Source: Pardosa pseudoannulata (lineage: Eukaryota; Arthropoda; Arachnida; Araneae; Lycosidae). From it: DNA of 64,000 nt. This document shows positions 11,734 through 26,099 of the stretch, piece by piece. The stretch is taken from assembly GCA_032207245.1 (NCBI GenBank), contig CM063502.1, positions 66,198,569 to 66,262,568 of the forward strand. Direction: 5' to 3'. Under the pieces are notes generated by a model. The model worked only from the letters and a program-made list of their open reading frames with translations, did not search any database and was not told the DNA's origin. Positions within the stretch are counted from its first letter, which is position 1, and every line of letters begins with the position of its first letter. Made by a program: the position numbers and the translations under genes.

Positions 11734-13039
11734 CAATGTGCCTTAAAGAAGTTCTTTAAATAACCCATTTTGTTACATTTGTGGATAGTTTGCTATGAGG
11801 GAAAGACAACATAGAATACCTCGTTTTGTTGAAAGCTTAGCGATCAAGAGAAAATGGGCACCGCATTAAATCAGTCACATATGTTGGACATTTACTAAAA
11901 TTGACTCAAGATAAAATAAAATCTCTTCCTTTTGTTATTCCAGTAGTATGGAGAGAACCAGCCACTCATGCAGATTGCTCTCTCTGTTTAACCAAAATAA
12001 GAGTTCTATAATAGCAAACAAAAAAAGGAATGTACTGAAAACACATTTCAAGTATTAGAAAACTAGTAGCACAAGTTAGCTCCTCTTTCACTGTTCCCGT
12101 ACTACCTATGAGTTTATCTGACTTTAAAGAATGAAGAATTTCTTAAAATTCAAATCTTGTATAGAGGTCCAGAAAGAAATATTGAAGAACACAAATTTAC
12201 ACAAGTATAGTTCATTATTTTAGTACAGAATTTAAATCTATCAAAAGAAAGTGAACACGTTTTAGGATCAAGAGTTAAAACATAAACTACGGGAAATAAC
12301 TTTATCAAGTAGAAACAATTCTAAACGGTAAATATTCTTGGATTTATAGTTGGCTTATCTTTCACCACTGATCGTGATCAATCTCTTTGGAGACTAATGA
12401 TTCTAGTCAGAGAAGCGTAAAAGGTGTCTTACTGCTTAATGGCAGAATTCTTACTTTGATTCATGTAGCACATTGATTAATTTCAAAAGAATCTTACAAA
12501 AACTTTTATTTTCTCTTAATTAAAAAAAAAATTTCAAAATATATAATTTTAACGAGATTATTCTTAGATTTTAGTATTTATCTGATTTTTATATGACTCT
12601 TTTAAGTGAATTATTTGATGATAATGTCTTCTAAATTGTATGTATCAGTATTTTTTTAAATATCCCAGTAATTGAAACTGGCATTTTTGGTATTATGAAA
12701 TATCCTGTGTGATACATAAAATTGGATATTAGAGAAAATGATAAATTCTTCTCGCCAATGTTTTATATATTTTAAATTTTAGAAATGCTTTCATGTTTCT
12801 ATAAGCATCACACAAATAACATTTTAATATTATGCATTGCTTTTTATAATTTAGCAATGAATAACTACTTTGTACTTAATAAAATATTAATCATTATCTT
12901 TATAAGCTTTGTATTTTGTTTATAATTTTAACTTAAATTTCGAAAATATCACATATAGACAGGATTTAAATCTTCTAATATATAAAAATGAAATATCAAT
13001 ACTGTAAGATTAAAATAATAAAAATATCAGTGAAGTGTA
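11734..13039. other. A+T-rich DNA, nothing recognised
   Basis: No coding or repeat signal was recognised by eye. Confidence 0.5.
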
Positions 13040-13199
13040 ATTTTTATCTATTCTTATCTTGTACATACATACACATATATATAACTCAAATTTCTGAAAC
13101 GTGTAGATTACACATTTCACAAATTTTAGGAATTGTGTCCCTGTGCTCATGCATGATACAATAACCTTTTTACCTTTATTTATTACTGTCATTTCCATT

Positions 13200-13400
13200 T
13201 GAAACTTTTTTAAATAAAGACTACAGAATAAGTTTTTACCAAGTTAGCATTATCTTTTTTACAACCATATCAGAATAAATTATATGCGTGTCACAGGCAA
13301 TAACCATAGGAATTATTAACAGCATATGAACAGCCGCTAAAGACGATAGAGCAAATACATTTCATTTAACGGTTGTTAGTTCCAGACAAAAGCTTTCTTT
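13200..13400. repeat. Dispersed repeat, related to 20660-20830
   Basis: The segment around 13290-13400 aligns with 20710-20815. Shared pairs are 'gcaataaccataggaa' against 'gcaatgaccataagaa', and 'ttaacggttgttagttccaga' against 'ttcacggttgctggtttcaga', with similar spacing. The upstream part is weakly similar too. Family unknown. Confidence 0.55.
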
Positions 13401-13692
13401 TCCAAGAGATCTGAATGCCATGTAGGTTAAAACAATTATAATAAAGGAAGAATTACGTGTTCTATGAATAGATAAATTTTATCGAAATAACCTGCTTTTG
13501 TATGTGTAAAATTTGGATTTACATAATCATAAATTTTTCGTCCATATAAGGTAAATTTCTATTACATTCGTTCATAAATATCTATAAAATAATCTATGCT
13601 ATTTATGCTGTAGGCATTACAAAACAGAATTTTAAACTCTGATGAAATTGTGCATCGTGTTAATAAATATTCAAGATACAATTTTCTGCCTA

Positions 13693-13749
13693 TGCACACA
13701 CACACACACACATAGATATAATTAGATAGATAGATAGATAAATGATATG

Positions 13750-13794
<45 letters not shown>

Positions 13795-13816
13795 ATGTGT
13801 GTGTGTGTGTGTGTGT
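13693..13816. repeat. Compound microsatellite (CA)n-(GATA)n-(AT)n-(GT)n
   Basis: (CA)n at about 13695-13712, a short GATA run, (TA)n at 13753-13780 and (GT)n to 13816. Confidence 0.95.
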
Positions 13817-14052
<236 letters not shown>

Positions 14053-17000
14053 GTATTATCTTAACATATGTATATAGATTATATCAAATGAAAGGCGACA
14101 GACACTAATAATTCGTACAAGATCATGTAACATTCGTAAGAGATTGCATTTATCATGCTATTTTTTCATTAATCTTACACAAGTCCTAACTGTCTTCGAC
14201 ATGGTTAATCCATTATTTCAGATAATTTTCTCTGTGTCATGGTAGATCTCGTTTTGTGTCTTGAACTAAATACATATTGATAGAATTTCACGTCTTTTAA
14301 CACTTACTCTGCAAATTATTACTATATTATTTCATTCAAATTATCTTAACAATAAGCAATTTCCTTGAAATAGTTTCTCCCTTCATCCCAAAACCTTTCT
14401 GTTGTGGTTTACACAGAAATGTTATGCCTTTCACCGTAAGCAATAGTGACTTCTTCTAGGTTTTTAATATCTTTCCTTTTATTATAATTTCTTATTATAG
14501 TATGGTTACTGCAGTTGGGAGAAATTTTATATGATCACACTTAATTAGGTGCTCTACATGCTTCAGTTTTATGTTAAAAAAAGGTACTTAAACAATCTTG
14601 TGGTAGTATTACGGCTTTCTTTAAGATTACAAAAACAAATAATGATTTTCAGACGCTTATGAAAAGAGGATGAAATAGAAATTAAAATAATTCTCTGCTT
14701 AAAATTTGATTGCCAATTCATACACTGCATTCATCTAACGAATGTTTCGTACATACAATAAACACCATTACAACAGTTTTATAACACGAATCGGACTTCT
14801 AATCAGTAACATAGGTAGAAGATTAAATAAATTTGTTTAATCTCCTTAACATTAGCTGTGATTCAATTAACGTATTCTGTCACCTTCAAGTGTTACCTAG
14901 TTTTTGAATCCCACTACTAGCATAGGGTTTTAAATAGTCGTTCAGAATCGTCTTGAAGATGTAGGTCCCGATCTCACAAATTCTCGAACATCAAAAAAAG
15001 TAGACAACATGGCTTCAAGTAAAACTAAATCCTAATATGTTAGATTTATGGTTGTGTTCAAATGAGTGTTAGGATTCTGTGTGGTTGTCTGGAATTCTAA
15101 CCAATTAATCTTACCATAATATTTTTATGATGCTTAGAATAATCTAATGCTTTTGTTTTATAAGACAATATTTTGAAAATGAGTACTGTTTCTTTTAATC
15201 TGATTCAGCTCCTTTTGGAGCACGCCTTTGTATATGTAATCTATCTAGCGAAAGAGGGTGAAAAAAGTATATACAACTAACTGTGTTGCAAAATACTTTA
15301 TTCCATTTCCATTCTCAAAGTATCTTCTAACAATGCATAATTATTTTATACAGTTTTTATTGGTATCAGTAAGAATGAATTAAACATTTGTCTTTACGTG
15401 AATCACTTACAGCAACTTGTTTTAACTAGTTGTAAGCCATTTCCTTGAGAAAATTGATTCCAATGTATACTCCCTCTTGCTGCTCCTGTTTGACACTTGC
15501 TGAGCTATGTTTAATTTTTTTCTGTCTATTTCATTGTTAAAGTTAATTTCATTGTAAAGTTGTAAAGAGTGAGTGGACTTTAAAAACTAATTTAATTCGT
15601 TTTGGCGAATTTGCTTGACAATTTAACATGGCATATACAAAATACAATTAAATCTATTTATCTCGGAATGGAAAAAACTGAGATTGAGAGATTTTAAGAA
15701 TATAGAGATTTTAAGCCTTATTTAATATTTTTATCTATGACAACGAATTTTTAAACCTTAGCTACATATATAGTAAGCAAAGCAAAATGTCTGTAAATTT
15801 CAAAGGTATGTGACGGTTAGAAATGCACATGTAGATTTTCAAATGCTTTGAAAATTGTTGTTTTAAAAAGTTTTAAAATAGTTCTTAGTATCATCGGAAT
15901 CTGTTGTGCTAATAACTAGTATAAAAATAAAAATATTAAAATTAAAAAATGAAATAATAATAAATTTATAAAAATAAATAATAAATTTTAAAACACTGTC
16001 ATTGATTTCTATTTTAAGATATATTTCTCAATTTATTGAGATTTAAATATAGAATTTTCAGGAAACTTTCCCACAACTGAACGTCTACTGTTGTATAAAA
16101 TTATGCTTGTATAATGTAAGCTTAGATATTTCCCAGATTTTATCGTGGACACTTATTCTGAATACTTTCAAGACAGAGTCCAGCATAAACTTGCTTGAAA
16201 GATAATTTAATGTCACAAAACTTAAGAAAATACTTAGTAGTAATAGTATTTTAACTTTATTAGTTTTTATAAAGCATAATTTACTGCATATTTTAAGGTT
16301 AAATGCAAGAAAAAAAATACTGGAGAAGATTTGAAACGTTCTAATCATTATTTTATGGCATTGTCATCAGAGACTACATAAAGTAGTGTAAATATATTTT
16401 AATTTAAAAAGTAATAATTTATTTCTAAAATTTATAAAAGAAGTATATACAGTACCTTCTATAGGATTTGAGTTATTTTTTTACTTAAGTTGTTTTTATC
16501 AAAAAAGGAAGAAAAATTATGTAATTCCTAACTAATTTAAGAACTCAATTGCTGTTAAACCTTTTTGAAGTTTGTACATACACAACAACACACCCGTATT
16601 TCTCAGAAATCACAAAAGGCTCTGCATAATATGTTTAAAAAGACTGTTAAACTATCACTCAATTACTAGAATGTGACTTTATAAATTATTACTTGGGAAA
16701 AAAAGTGGTTTGTTAAAGTATTTCAGTTAGTAATTAGAAGTGCAAAACGTTGTTTCTGGTATTGTTTGACATGCTGTGCAGACATGCTGTGTTTTAACAA
16801 ACCGAGCTATATTTCATCTTGTTGACACCTCTTATATCTCATTTAGTTTCCAACATATAATAACTTTGTTTCTCACCATCACAAAACTTTTATACAACTA
16901 TAGAAATTTCCTTTCCTTTAGATTTTTTAAACAGTAGTATTTTATGAAAAAAGCTTCCTTTTATAAGAAATATATTTTTTGTCATAATGTTAAGACATTT

Positions 17001-18949
17001 TGTTATAATGTTAATGATTTGTGGAGATTGCGTATCAAGAATACGTTAACTGCTATTTTAAATAAGTCCCGAACCTAGTGTTTTAAATGTAATTTTTTCT
17101 GCGTGCAAAACCTTCCTTTAAAATTTGCAAATCCAAACCAATAATTGTATCAATATAATAAATGGTAGTTATTATAAAGTTAAAACTTTATACAAATAAA
17201 ACACTTTATTGAAACAGATCTTATTCCTTACACAAAAATAATCATTTCTGGTAGACCTTTTACAATAAGATATATCAGTTTTTTATTCTAGCGTTTATGT
17301 TTTCTTATAAATAACATATACGGATATTTTATTCATGGTACAATCAAAGATTTATAAATAAAAACATGTGATTGCTTGTATCAGATTGAAGCAATTTTTC
17401 TTCTGCAGAAATATTCCTTTACACGTCGTTCACATAAGTAATGGATTACATACGGAAAAGAAAAAATCATATCATAAGCATTTTCGTCTCATAATGATCA
17501 GGTAAAGTCTATTAGGAGGACATACTTCACTCTGTAGTCACGGATTTTGGACAGAAACATTCATCTTTTTTACTGTATTAGGGGAGAGATTAACGTTATA
17601 TGGGATTTCTTAGGGGACAATAAGGAATGTAATTTTGAGGGATAAAAAAACTTTTCACTGGTGTAGGTGAATTTACTGTTAGTAGATTTCAATTTACAGC
17701 TCAGCTGCGGTAAATAACTCGCAAAGGATTTACTAGCTATTTTAGTTTTATACATTTGTTTCTATATAAACTATAGTTCTATGATAAAGCTCTATAACAG
17801 AGCTTAATTAATAGAGTTATAATACTGAATTAGAGTAAAAAACTGAGAATAAAGACAAATTTAGTAATTTAACTAGATTATTGATACATACGTAAATTAT
17901 TGGTAAGTGTAATGAAGATGTATTTACTTTAGATTTACTTAACTTTGAATTCCTAACTTATAAATATTAAAGCTTGGTGTACTAAATAATTTTAGTTGTA
18001 ATACGATTTTAGTTGTTAATTTTTAAAAATTATACCCACTATATCATCTTATGTAAAAGCAATTTGACATTTACTAAGACTGCAACTCGTTAGTTCAAGT
18101 ATTATGTATTGTATTCACCAATTGAACAAATATTTATTACTCTCTATAGCTGTGAGTTGAATTTTAATTATTATAAACTTGAATTGAGAATTTATATTAG
18201 CGATTATATTAGCGAAAATTTTATATTAGCGACTTGTTCATCAAAGATGAAAAAAGTAATAAGTTAACTGTTTTACAGTCTACATTGTCAACCTCACACA
18301 AAAAAAAATCATTTATGATAAAATCGGATGAAACTTTAGAATTCAAACTGAACCAAGAAACAATACACAGTACACTGAAATAATACTATAGGTACTCAAA
18401 ATTCTAGTTAATTTCTAAATATTTCAATACAAATTTCAATACAAGAAGTCAAATCTAGTAGAATATGTTTTCCTAAAAATATATTATAGTTACTGATAAA
18501 ATATTTCTAACAATTAACATGAAGACAATCAAAATTTATTAAGGTGATCTTCAACAAGCTAATGATGTTTAAATTTTAAACTAAATGCTTATTAAGAGAA
18601 AGCTAATGTATTTTATGGAATGTCACCACACAAACAGTAGTTGACACTTCGCTACTTTTTTCTAAAAATAATCTATGGAAGCAACATTAAGGAATTGTCT
18701 TGTGTAAAAATGAGTGTAGATACTGAATTCTCGAAATTGGCATATATTTCTTAATAATCTTCTGTTCTCCACACTTCCACAAGAACGAACAACTTTATGA
18801 CTCTTTCCTCGGGATATTGCTAATTTTAGTAATTATTTTCATTTACCCGAGGCTACAATCTTCAAAACAAATATTATGAATAATTATAATCGCTTTAAAC
18901 ATCTTTAAAACATACAATTAAAAAGATGCTTCCAGATACATACATTTTA
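14053..18949. other. A+T-rich gene desert, nothing recognised
   Basis: Nearly 4.9 kb without a defensible gene, SINE or clear tandem array. The only local structure noted is three close copies of 'ttatattagcga' at about 18191-18232. Minus-strand open frames at 16085-16348 and 17570-17755 have no motifs and look like chance frames. Confidence 0.5.
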
Positions 18950-19790
18950 TAGGTAAACTGATCTTTGATTTGCTAAACTCGTGCATTTTCGCATGAAAAA
19001 TTATTTTCTATAACATAAGTTAAATTAAGTTGTCTGCTCAAAATTAAAATTAATTAGTAATTTCTTTTTGTCACATATTTTTTTTAAATTAAAATAGCAA
19101 TACTAATTTTAAAATAAGTAATTGCTCCTTCATTTCCGTAAAGGTATATCTTTATAGGTTAAAATTGTTTTTCCTGTTTTATATTATCTCTCAGAAAAAT
19201 ATTTAATCCGAGTAATAGATATTGCATGTTTAATTCATTAAAATGTAAGATAGCTGTTGTTTCATAAATAACAAATTTAAAGTCATAATAAATTAAATGT
19301 TACAAAATAAGTCATTTATTCAAAATTAAAATTAATTTTTACCTTCTTTTATCATTTAATTTTTTATTCAAATACTAATTATGGGTTTTTAAGTAAGTCA
19401 TTGTTCATACATTACTTTAAAGAAAATGTTTTTAGATTATAATTTCAAATCATAGAATATATAATTTTCGTTTCATTGTTTTTTGAGATAAAAATTTAAC
19501 TCATATATTGGATATTTCAATTTTAGTTCATTAAAAAGGTATTTTAATGTTATAAATAACAAATTAAAAAACGAAATTTAAGCAATATCTTTGATTATAA
19601 TAGTTTCAAAAAATAATTTTAGCTCATAAAAGTTGTGAGTTGTTTTATTTTACCTCTAAAATTCTAGGCAGTATATATTGCAATTATAGCTTGTTAAAAA
19701 GTATTATATTTTAATAAGTTAAAAGTAACAGACCAAAAGAAAATATGGTAATAGTTTCATATATTAAAGAATATCTTTATAGAAGATGTT
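18950..19790. repeat. Degenerate tandem repeat of ~155-290 bp
   Basis: The word 'tcaaaattaaaattaatt' at 19039 recurs at 19319. 'tttaattcattaaaatg' (around 19230) recurs as 'tttagttcattaaaaagg' (around 19523) and 'atagcttgttaaaaag' (around 19686). Order is kept but divergence is large, so this is an old tandem duplication. Confidence 0.5.
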
Positions 19791-20052
19791 TAGCCCGTAT
19801 TTCAGAAACTAGTATTTATCTCCTGTCGCACTGAGATTTTTTATGGTGAATCGTCATATAAATATTGAAAATTAAATTTTAATAGTTGTAAAATAAATTT
19901 AATGAATTATTAAATAGTAATAGAAATTTTCTATTGTGTTTCCTATTTTTTCCTTATGAAGAATAGAAATACACGCAAAAACAATAATAAATATAGCGTA
20001 TATTTAAATGTACTTTACTACCATTTTAACATTACTAATGAAATAAGGTTGA

Positions 20053-20175
20053 AGCTTGGTTGGCATAATGGTTATAGCATTCGCCTACCACGCTGTGGAG
20101 GGTTCGAGTTTAAATCTCGCTTTAGACTTCACTGTCATTTGTGTTGTATTTTCATAGAGAATAAAGTTGACTTAT
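20053..20175 (+). mobile_element. tRNA-derived SINE fragment, family 2
   Basis: The head 'ggttggcataatggtta' (box A) and 'ggttcgagttt' at 20101-20111 (box B) sit about 40 bp apart, with a plausible anticodon-arm region between ('ctaccacgctgtgg'). The 3' half does not close into an acceptor stem, and the T-arm is altered by extra bases, so this is not a functional tRNA gene. Sequence after about 20125 is non-tRNA. A 107-codon frame across it (19956-20279) is not a gene. Confidence 0.6.
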
Positions 20176-20535
20176 TTATATGGTGCCCTTACAATAATAT
20201 TAGCAACAAATGCCAACGGTTTTATATTGTGAATGCTATTAATAAAAGCAAGCATCTAGCACTGAATAAAATTAAATAAGGGTATATAAGAGAAAGTGGG
20301 TATAAACAAAATATTGTCCCGTCATACAAATTTCAACACAATCTAAAGTACGGTTTTATTAGTATCGCTTTTGCTCCCATTTAGAGAAAAATGGCATATG
20401 ATTAATAAAGAAATGAATTTAACAGTCTCAAAAACATGAGGCACCTAATAGAATCGAATGTACGGACCTTTTACAACTCTCTTGATAGTCTGACGTCATT
20501 TCTTAAATACTCTTTATTATTAGACTAAATGAATT
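20176..20535. other. A+T-rich DNA, nothing recognised
   Basis: No feature was recognised. Confidence 0.45.
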
Positions 20536-20659
20536 TGCTTAAAAATTTCTCTATCTTTAGAAATAATTTTATATTTTTTATAATATTTTAAATATTTGGA
20601 CACGATTTCTTGTTTATAGCCTTTGAAATATCTTCGATTGCCATTGTCGCTTTGTATAA

Positions 20660-20830
20660 GCTTTTTGTCAGCTTGGTGCAGGAGGGTAGAATAAATATGT
20701 GTTTCGAAAGCAATGACCATAAGAACCGCCGTCAAATTATGGAATTCTGGGAAAGTCGGTAGAACGAGTATTTATCAGTTCACGGTTGCTGGTTTCAGAT
20801 AGGGATATTAATCATACTTTATCATATTTC
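20660..20830. repeat. Dispersed repeat, related to 13200-13400
   Basis: Partner of the 13.2-13.4 kb repeat in the same orientation, with shared words 'gcaatgaccataagaa' and 'cacggttgctggtttcaga'. A minus-strand 71-codon frame at 20520-20735 overlaps it and shows no motif. Confidence 0.55.
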
Positions 20831-21350
20831 ACCGTTAAGAATTGCGTTAATTATCATAATATTAAAGCCTTACGTCCAGTGATTTATGACTATCAAATGC
20901 AGATATACAGCGCACACTTAGAACTAAAAGAATGATAAAAGGTTATTACACCTACTTTTAAACTATTGTGTAGACTTTATATAATATTATATTATTTGTT
21001 TTTTCCATTTATATGCTTAGAAACTTGCATGATTTAATTTGGAGAGCTATGATTGATTTCTGCAATTTGGAAGTTAATTACAATACTATTGATTAAAATA
21101 TCATTATTAAAACTTCAATAGATGTTTGAAAATATTTATTATATTTCACAGTTAAAAATGTACTAATTATGATAATATTAAATCCTAACTTCTAAGGATT
21201 TCTGACTACCAAATACAATGATGAAATGCTCACATAGAACTAAATTATAGTTAACTTTATTACCCCATTGGACAAGCTGTTGTCTATTATATAATATTGT
21301 AATATAATTTATTCATTGATGAACGCAGACACTTATAAAGTAAAGTTTTT
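20810..21350. repeat. ~316-bp degenerate tandem duplication
   Basis: 'catatttcaccgttaaga' near 20823 recurs as 'tatatttcacagttaaaa' near 21139. Landmarks keep their order: 'tcataatattaaagcc' against 'tgataatattaaatcc', 'gatttatgactatcaaatgc' against 'gatttctgactaccaaatac', and 'agaactaaa'. Both copies end in a TATAATATT-rich tract. Confidence 0.75.
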
Positions 21351-21359
21351 TTGCAACAC

Positions 21360-21765
21360 AAAATCTAAATAGAAAGGGATGTGCTGTTTAAGGTGACAGT
21401 ACATGTTAAAAAGAGATTATGTAAATTATTAACATAGAGAAGGCATGCCCAAAAGGCTTTTAAGGCAGACTCAAGAAGCATAGAACAAGACCATAAACTA
21501 AGATTCACTGACCATACCCTACTAATGCACTCAAATAAAAAACCTAGTGTAACCCTCAACTGAGCACCAAAGGGTAGTATATTTATATAATCAAAGGCGG
21601 GCTTACCCTCGACGAACATGCCAACGAATTATGGAAAAAAAGAGACCAAGGTGGGTAAAGCAGCTGAACCAGTACAAGCAAAAAGACCAGTAGAAAACTG
21701 GAGGAAATGGATACCTAAATTGAAGGCCTTATATGCCTCTGGGCATCAAAAGAATTGTTGTGAGA
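21360..21765. mobile_element. GC-richer island, probable TE remnant of unknown class
   Basis: This ~400-bp stretch is clearly less A+T-rich than its neighbours and has interrupted open frames on both strands. A plus-strand frame from 21618 gives a basic, Trp- and Lys-containing peptide with 'WRKWIPKLKALYASG'. Another frame has 'GGLTLDEHANELWKKRDQGG' before a stop. Codon-like composition with frame breaks fits a decayed retroelement ORF (for example gag-like), but I cannot assign a family. Confidence 0.35.
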
Positions 21766-21767
21766 TA

Positions 21768-21925
21768 CATACATGCATATAATATATATACTTGTATGTG
21801 TGTATACACATATATGTGTGTATGCGTGTGTGTATACAATATATATACATATATACATATGTATAAATATATATATATATGTACACAACACGCACACACA
21901 CACACATATATGTATATACATACGT
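21768..21925. repeat. Mixed (AT/GT/CA)n microsatellite
   Basis: Imperfect alternating purine-pyrimidine tract of 'tatgtgtgtatacacatat' type. The open frames in it are artefacts. Confidence 0.9.
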
Positions 21926-22439
21926 GATCCGGAAAATTCTCAAATAATCCAATATGCTGTTAAGAAAATCCCAATTTCTTATATTCCGGAAGTATTCTTT
22001 TAAAAATTATTAATTTTTTATCTATAGTGAGGTATCGGAATCATTTCTAAGGAAAAGTTTAGAAAATCTTCCAAAATATTCTTTTTTGAGAAGAATCGAA
22101 TTTCTTGATTGTAAAAATCTCAAAAAATAGATCGAAGTAGATAGGGCTCGAGTCTAACTTTAGTGGTTACTTCCGTTATCTACTTCATTGATTGATTTCC
22201 AGAGTGATAAGCTCCTTTAACACCATGTCTTTCCTCATTCACTATCCCAATGTGTTACTAGTTCAAGAATATTAGGCAGATGACTTTGTAATGTGTGTAT
22301 AAGACGAAATGCACTAACGTGTTGCTAGTTTGCTATAGCTATTTTAACACTTAGCGGAAGCCCGACATACATTTACGTTTTTCTATTAAGAATTTTTAAC
22401 CATTCCATTACAAATTTTCAAAAAATATTTTTATCCTGT
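21926..22439. other. Non-coding DNA, nothing recognised
   Basis: No feature was recognised. Confidence 0.45.
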
Positions 22440-23545
22440 CTGCCTTTTAAAGAATTATATAGGTCCTAAATAATTTATATGTTTTATTTGTTATTCTTGT
22501 AAAGTAGTTTTTAAATTTGAGCTTGGGACAATTGCTTTCTTTCTCTAGATTTTTCGCAAATATTTTTACTTTGTAAATGCTGGTTAAAATTTATTTTTAT
22601 CTGAGTAAATAACTTTATTCTTTCTACGTATAAATTATTTATCCCACTACTTTTCAAAGAATTGTTAGTTTAGTAATTTAATTTTTAGCAAAAATTATCT
22701 TAGCTCATGAGGAATTTCTAATAGGTTTAATAGAAGCTAATATAAAGAAGGCTCTATAAGTGGCCATTCTAATCTTCACAGATAGAGGTCTATTTTACAG
22801 CTAGTACAGTTTATTTAATTATTCATAATCAGAAATTTCAGCAAGTGACTTCTTGGCACGTGCTTTCCAATATGTCTTTTGATATTCATTTTCACACTTT
22901 TTGCTGCTGCGATTTAGTAAGCAAATAAAAACTGAATCACACAACAGAATATTCGGTAAGTGCTACTTATTATTATACTAAATGAAACATACAATCTACA
23001 AATTATGTAATATTTAATATTTTACAAGGAAATTCTTCGAACACCAGAAAAAATATATTGTATTTTTTTGCTATGCTCTTTAAAAAACTCAAGACTGAAA
23101 GAACCTCGTTAATTTATGCCACTGAAAAGATATCTCTTTACTAAGCAAACAGTTTTCTTATTAATAATATAAATTTTCATCTCAATAGTAACCAGGGAAT
23201 TATTAGTTCAATAATTAAACTTTTATCGTAAAAATATCTCAGCCCAAAAATAATTTTATTAACCTTAAAAGAAAATTGAAGTTCACCCTTTCGGTCTTAC
23301 TGGAAGCATTTGTAGCCTTTATAGTAGAAACAGATCTATTTTATAGCTAACACAGTTTATGGGAATATTCCCTGCCAGAAATTTCATCTGGTGACTTATA
23401 GGCACGTGCTTTCGCATTCGTCTTCTAGCTATTTGTTTTAGCATATATTTCTGAAAGGATTTAGTGAGCAAAATAAAAAAAAACGAATCTTTCTGAACTT
23501 TTCAGAACATTAGGTGAGTACTATTCATTGCTATACTAATTGAAA
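22440..23545. repeat. ~547-bp tandem duplication
   Basis: 'ggtctattttacagctag' near 22786 recurs as 'gatctattttatagctaa' near 23333. Both copies continue through 'agaaatttcagcaagtgact' against 'agaaatttcatctggtgact', 'ggcacgtgctttc', 'gatttagtaagcaaa' against 'gatttagtgagcaaa', and 'actaaatgaaacatacaatc' against 'actaattgaaacatgcaatc'. Moderate divergence. Confidence 0.85.
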
Positions 23546-24129
23546 CATGCAATCTTCATCTTACGAAATGTTTGCTCCTCGCAATAAAATGCTTTTAAAA
23601 AGTTTATAAATGTATTTAATTTAACAAATTCAGTTTTAGAATAGCTTTCTAACCTCTACAAAATTACCTTAACCTTTGAAATAATTTTCAAATTTTATAG
23701 TTTTTATACAAAATTAGTATTAATATATACTTTTTGCTGGTTCGTTACTTTCAATCGGTGTATTTAAAAAAATTTAAATTGGAGATATTCATAGTCAAAA
23801 TGGAATATAAATACAAAAATATAGGGCATAATCAAATAAAAATAAGTTGCATGACACCATTAGCAGTTGGTGACAAAAAAAAATGTACCAACGGGGCGTA
23901 TAATATATCAGGTCCAAATTAATTATCTATGACATCAATTGCCGCTAATTCCATGACTTTGCCCCGGGATTTGTTTTTAAACATGATATGCCGTCTTGTC
24001 ATTTGAAATTTTGGTGCATTTTTGCTATTTTGGAGAAATTTTGTTAAACCTGACCTTGCTTGCGACCAACTGTTTTTTCTGGTATGTCTTCGATTTAATA
24101 TTTCTTGAATGAATTGATTAGGTTTAACT
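23546..24129. other. Non-coding DNA, nothing recognised
   Basis: A 62-codon frame at 23734-23922 has no motif. No other feature was recognised. Confidence 0.45.
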
Positions 24130-24448
24130 TTTACATGACTTCCTTCAGGCTCATATGATTTCTAATGAATAGATATTCTACTATTACTGGAGTTTGCTTA
24201 CCATTCTGAAAACAATCCTCTTACTGAACTCTAGAACCTGAAATAAAATTGTGCTTAGTCATCAATAGCTATTTCATTCGAAAGCTAGCATGTGAAGAAC
24301 GATGTCGGCATTATGATTTCTACTAGTTTTAAGAAAAGGATATAATCGTCATCTAAAATTTTCATACATAAAATGAAAAGACTATGTAATATCTTACATG
24401 CTTAAATCCTAAAACCCTACATAAATAAATAACTAGTAAATATGTACC

Positions 24449-24875
<427 letters not shown>

Positions 24876-25661
24876 TTCAGAAAGAAAATTTTAAATTACA
24901 TGTACTCACAGTGCAAATGGAAGGAAAATTCCGAGATTTTTGGATTAGCAAAAGTTTTTGTACACTAGTTGATAAAATTATAGTAAAAATTGTGTCTCTC
25001 ACTTCAGATATTAATTGACACAATAAAATATTCTAATACTGCTCACATTAAAGCTATGTGTGTGTAAATATTTGTCCTCCTGAATATCTGTAGATAAACG
25101 GATACTAATTCTACATTATAATGGTTTATTATCCTAATTTCCCTTAGGGGAAAAAGGAGACGCTTAGAAAATTTACATAATTAATTCACAAAAGTCATTA
25201 TTTTTAAGTACATTAAAGCGTAAGATAAAATAGCACATTAATGGCTTCTCAACTTGTTTGATCCTGGAATAAATAAACAAGTATTACAATTCTTCTGTAT
25301 TTTTAATAAACTCGTATTTATACGTTACCCCTTGTTTATATCTTACTTCAAACATCAATGGTAGAATATTTTCTACTGAAATACTATTATATTTGTGTGC
25401 TTGTCATTCTGAAAATATTCCACTTACTGAATTTCATAACCGAAAACAAAATACCATTTAGTAATTAGCAACTATTTCACTCCAGAAAAACTTACATGTG
25501 TAGAACAATGGTAAAATTATAAATATGTACGTAATAAATGTTTGATATTTTTCAGTAATTATCTAGGAAAACATTTTAATATTTAACCTTCACTTCATAT
25601 TTATTCTAATTTAACATTCATTCATACATCAGAAATGAAAAAGTAAGTATAAATATCATAT

Positions 25662-25667
25662 ATATAA

Positions 25668-25756
<89 letters not shown>

Positions 25757-25772
25757 GATATACATATAGGTA

Positions 25773-25805
<33 letters not shown>

Positions 25806-25850
25806 ACATATACATATATATACATATATATATGCACACACATATGTGTA
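25662..25850. repeat. Imperfect (AT)n / (CATATA)n microsatellite
   Basis: (TA)n with interspersed 'gtatatctat' and then hexamer-like 'catatacatataca' units. It follows the second copy of the 1.2-kb duplication. Confidence 0.95.
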
Positions 25851-25860
25851 GATCACTTTA

Positions 25861-26099
25861 ATATTTTTCACATAGGGAAAGAAGATAGACTAAAACAAAA
25901 TATTCATTATAAATGTAAATTTGAACTATTTATGGTTGCACATGACAATTTGTGGCAACAACTTTAATTTAATTGCCATAGAATAAATTCTGAAATACAT
26001 GAAAATATTAACGCATTATCGTGCTATAATACTTTACGATTTTAGAGTGGAGTTAAATTATAAAAACATGTCTAGAGTATCTATAATTAGCATTTAGGT
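25861..26099. other. Non-coding DNA upstream of the mariner remnant
   Basis: Nothing recognised. The 5' part and TIR of the mariner element should lie here if preserved, but I could not identify them. Confidence 0.4.

Noticed and set aside
11405..11768. Overlapping frames of 63-108 codons on both strands
   Set aside because: They run through a tRNA-derived SINE and a (TTTTG)n tract.
20053..20125. tRNA gene
   Set aside because: Extra bases disturb the T-arm and no closing acceptor stem was seen; SINE-like.
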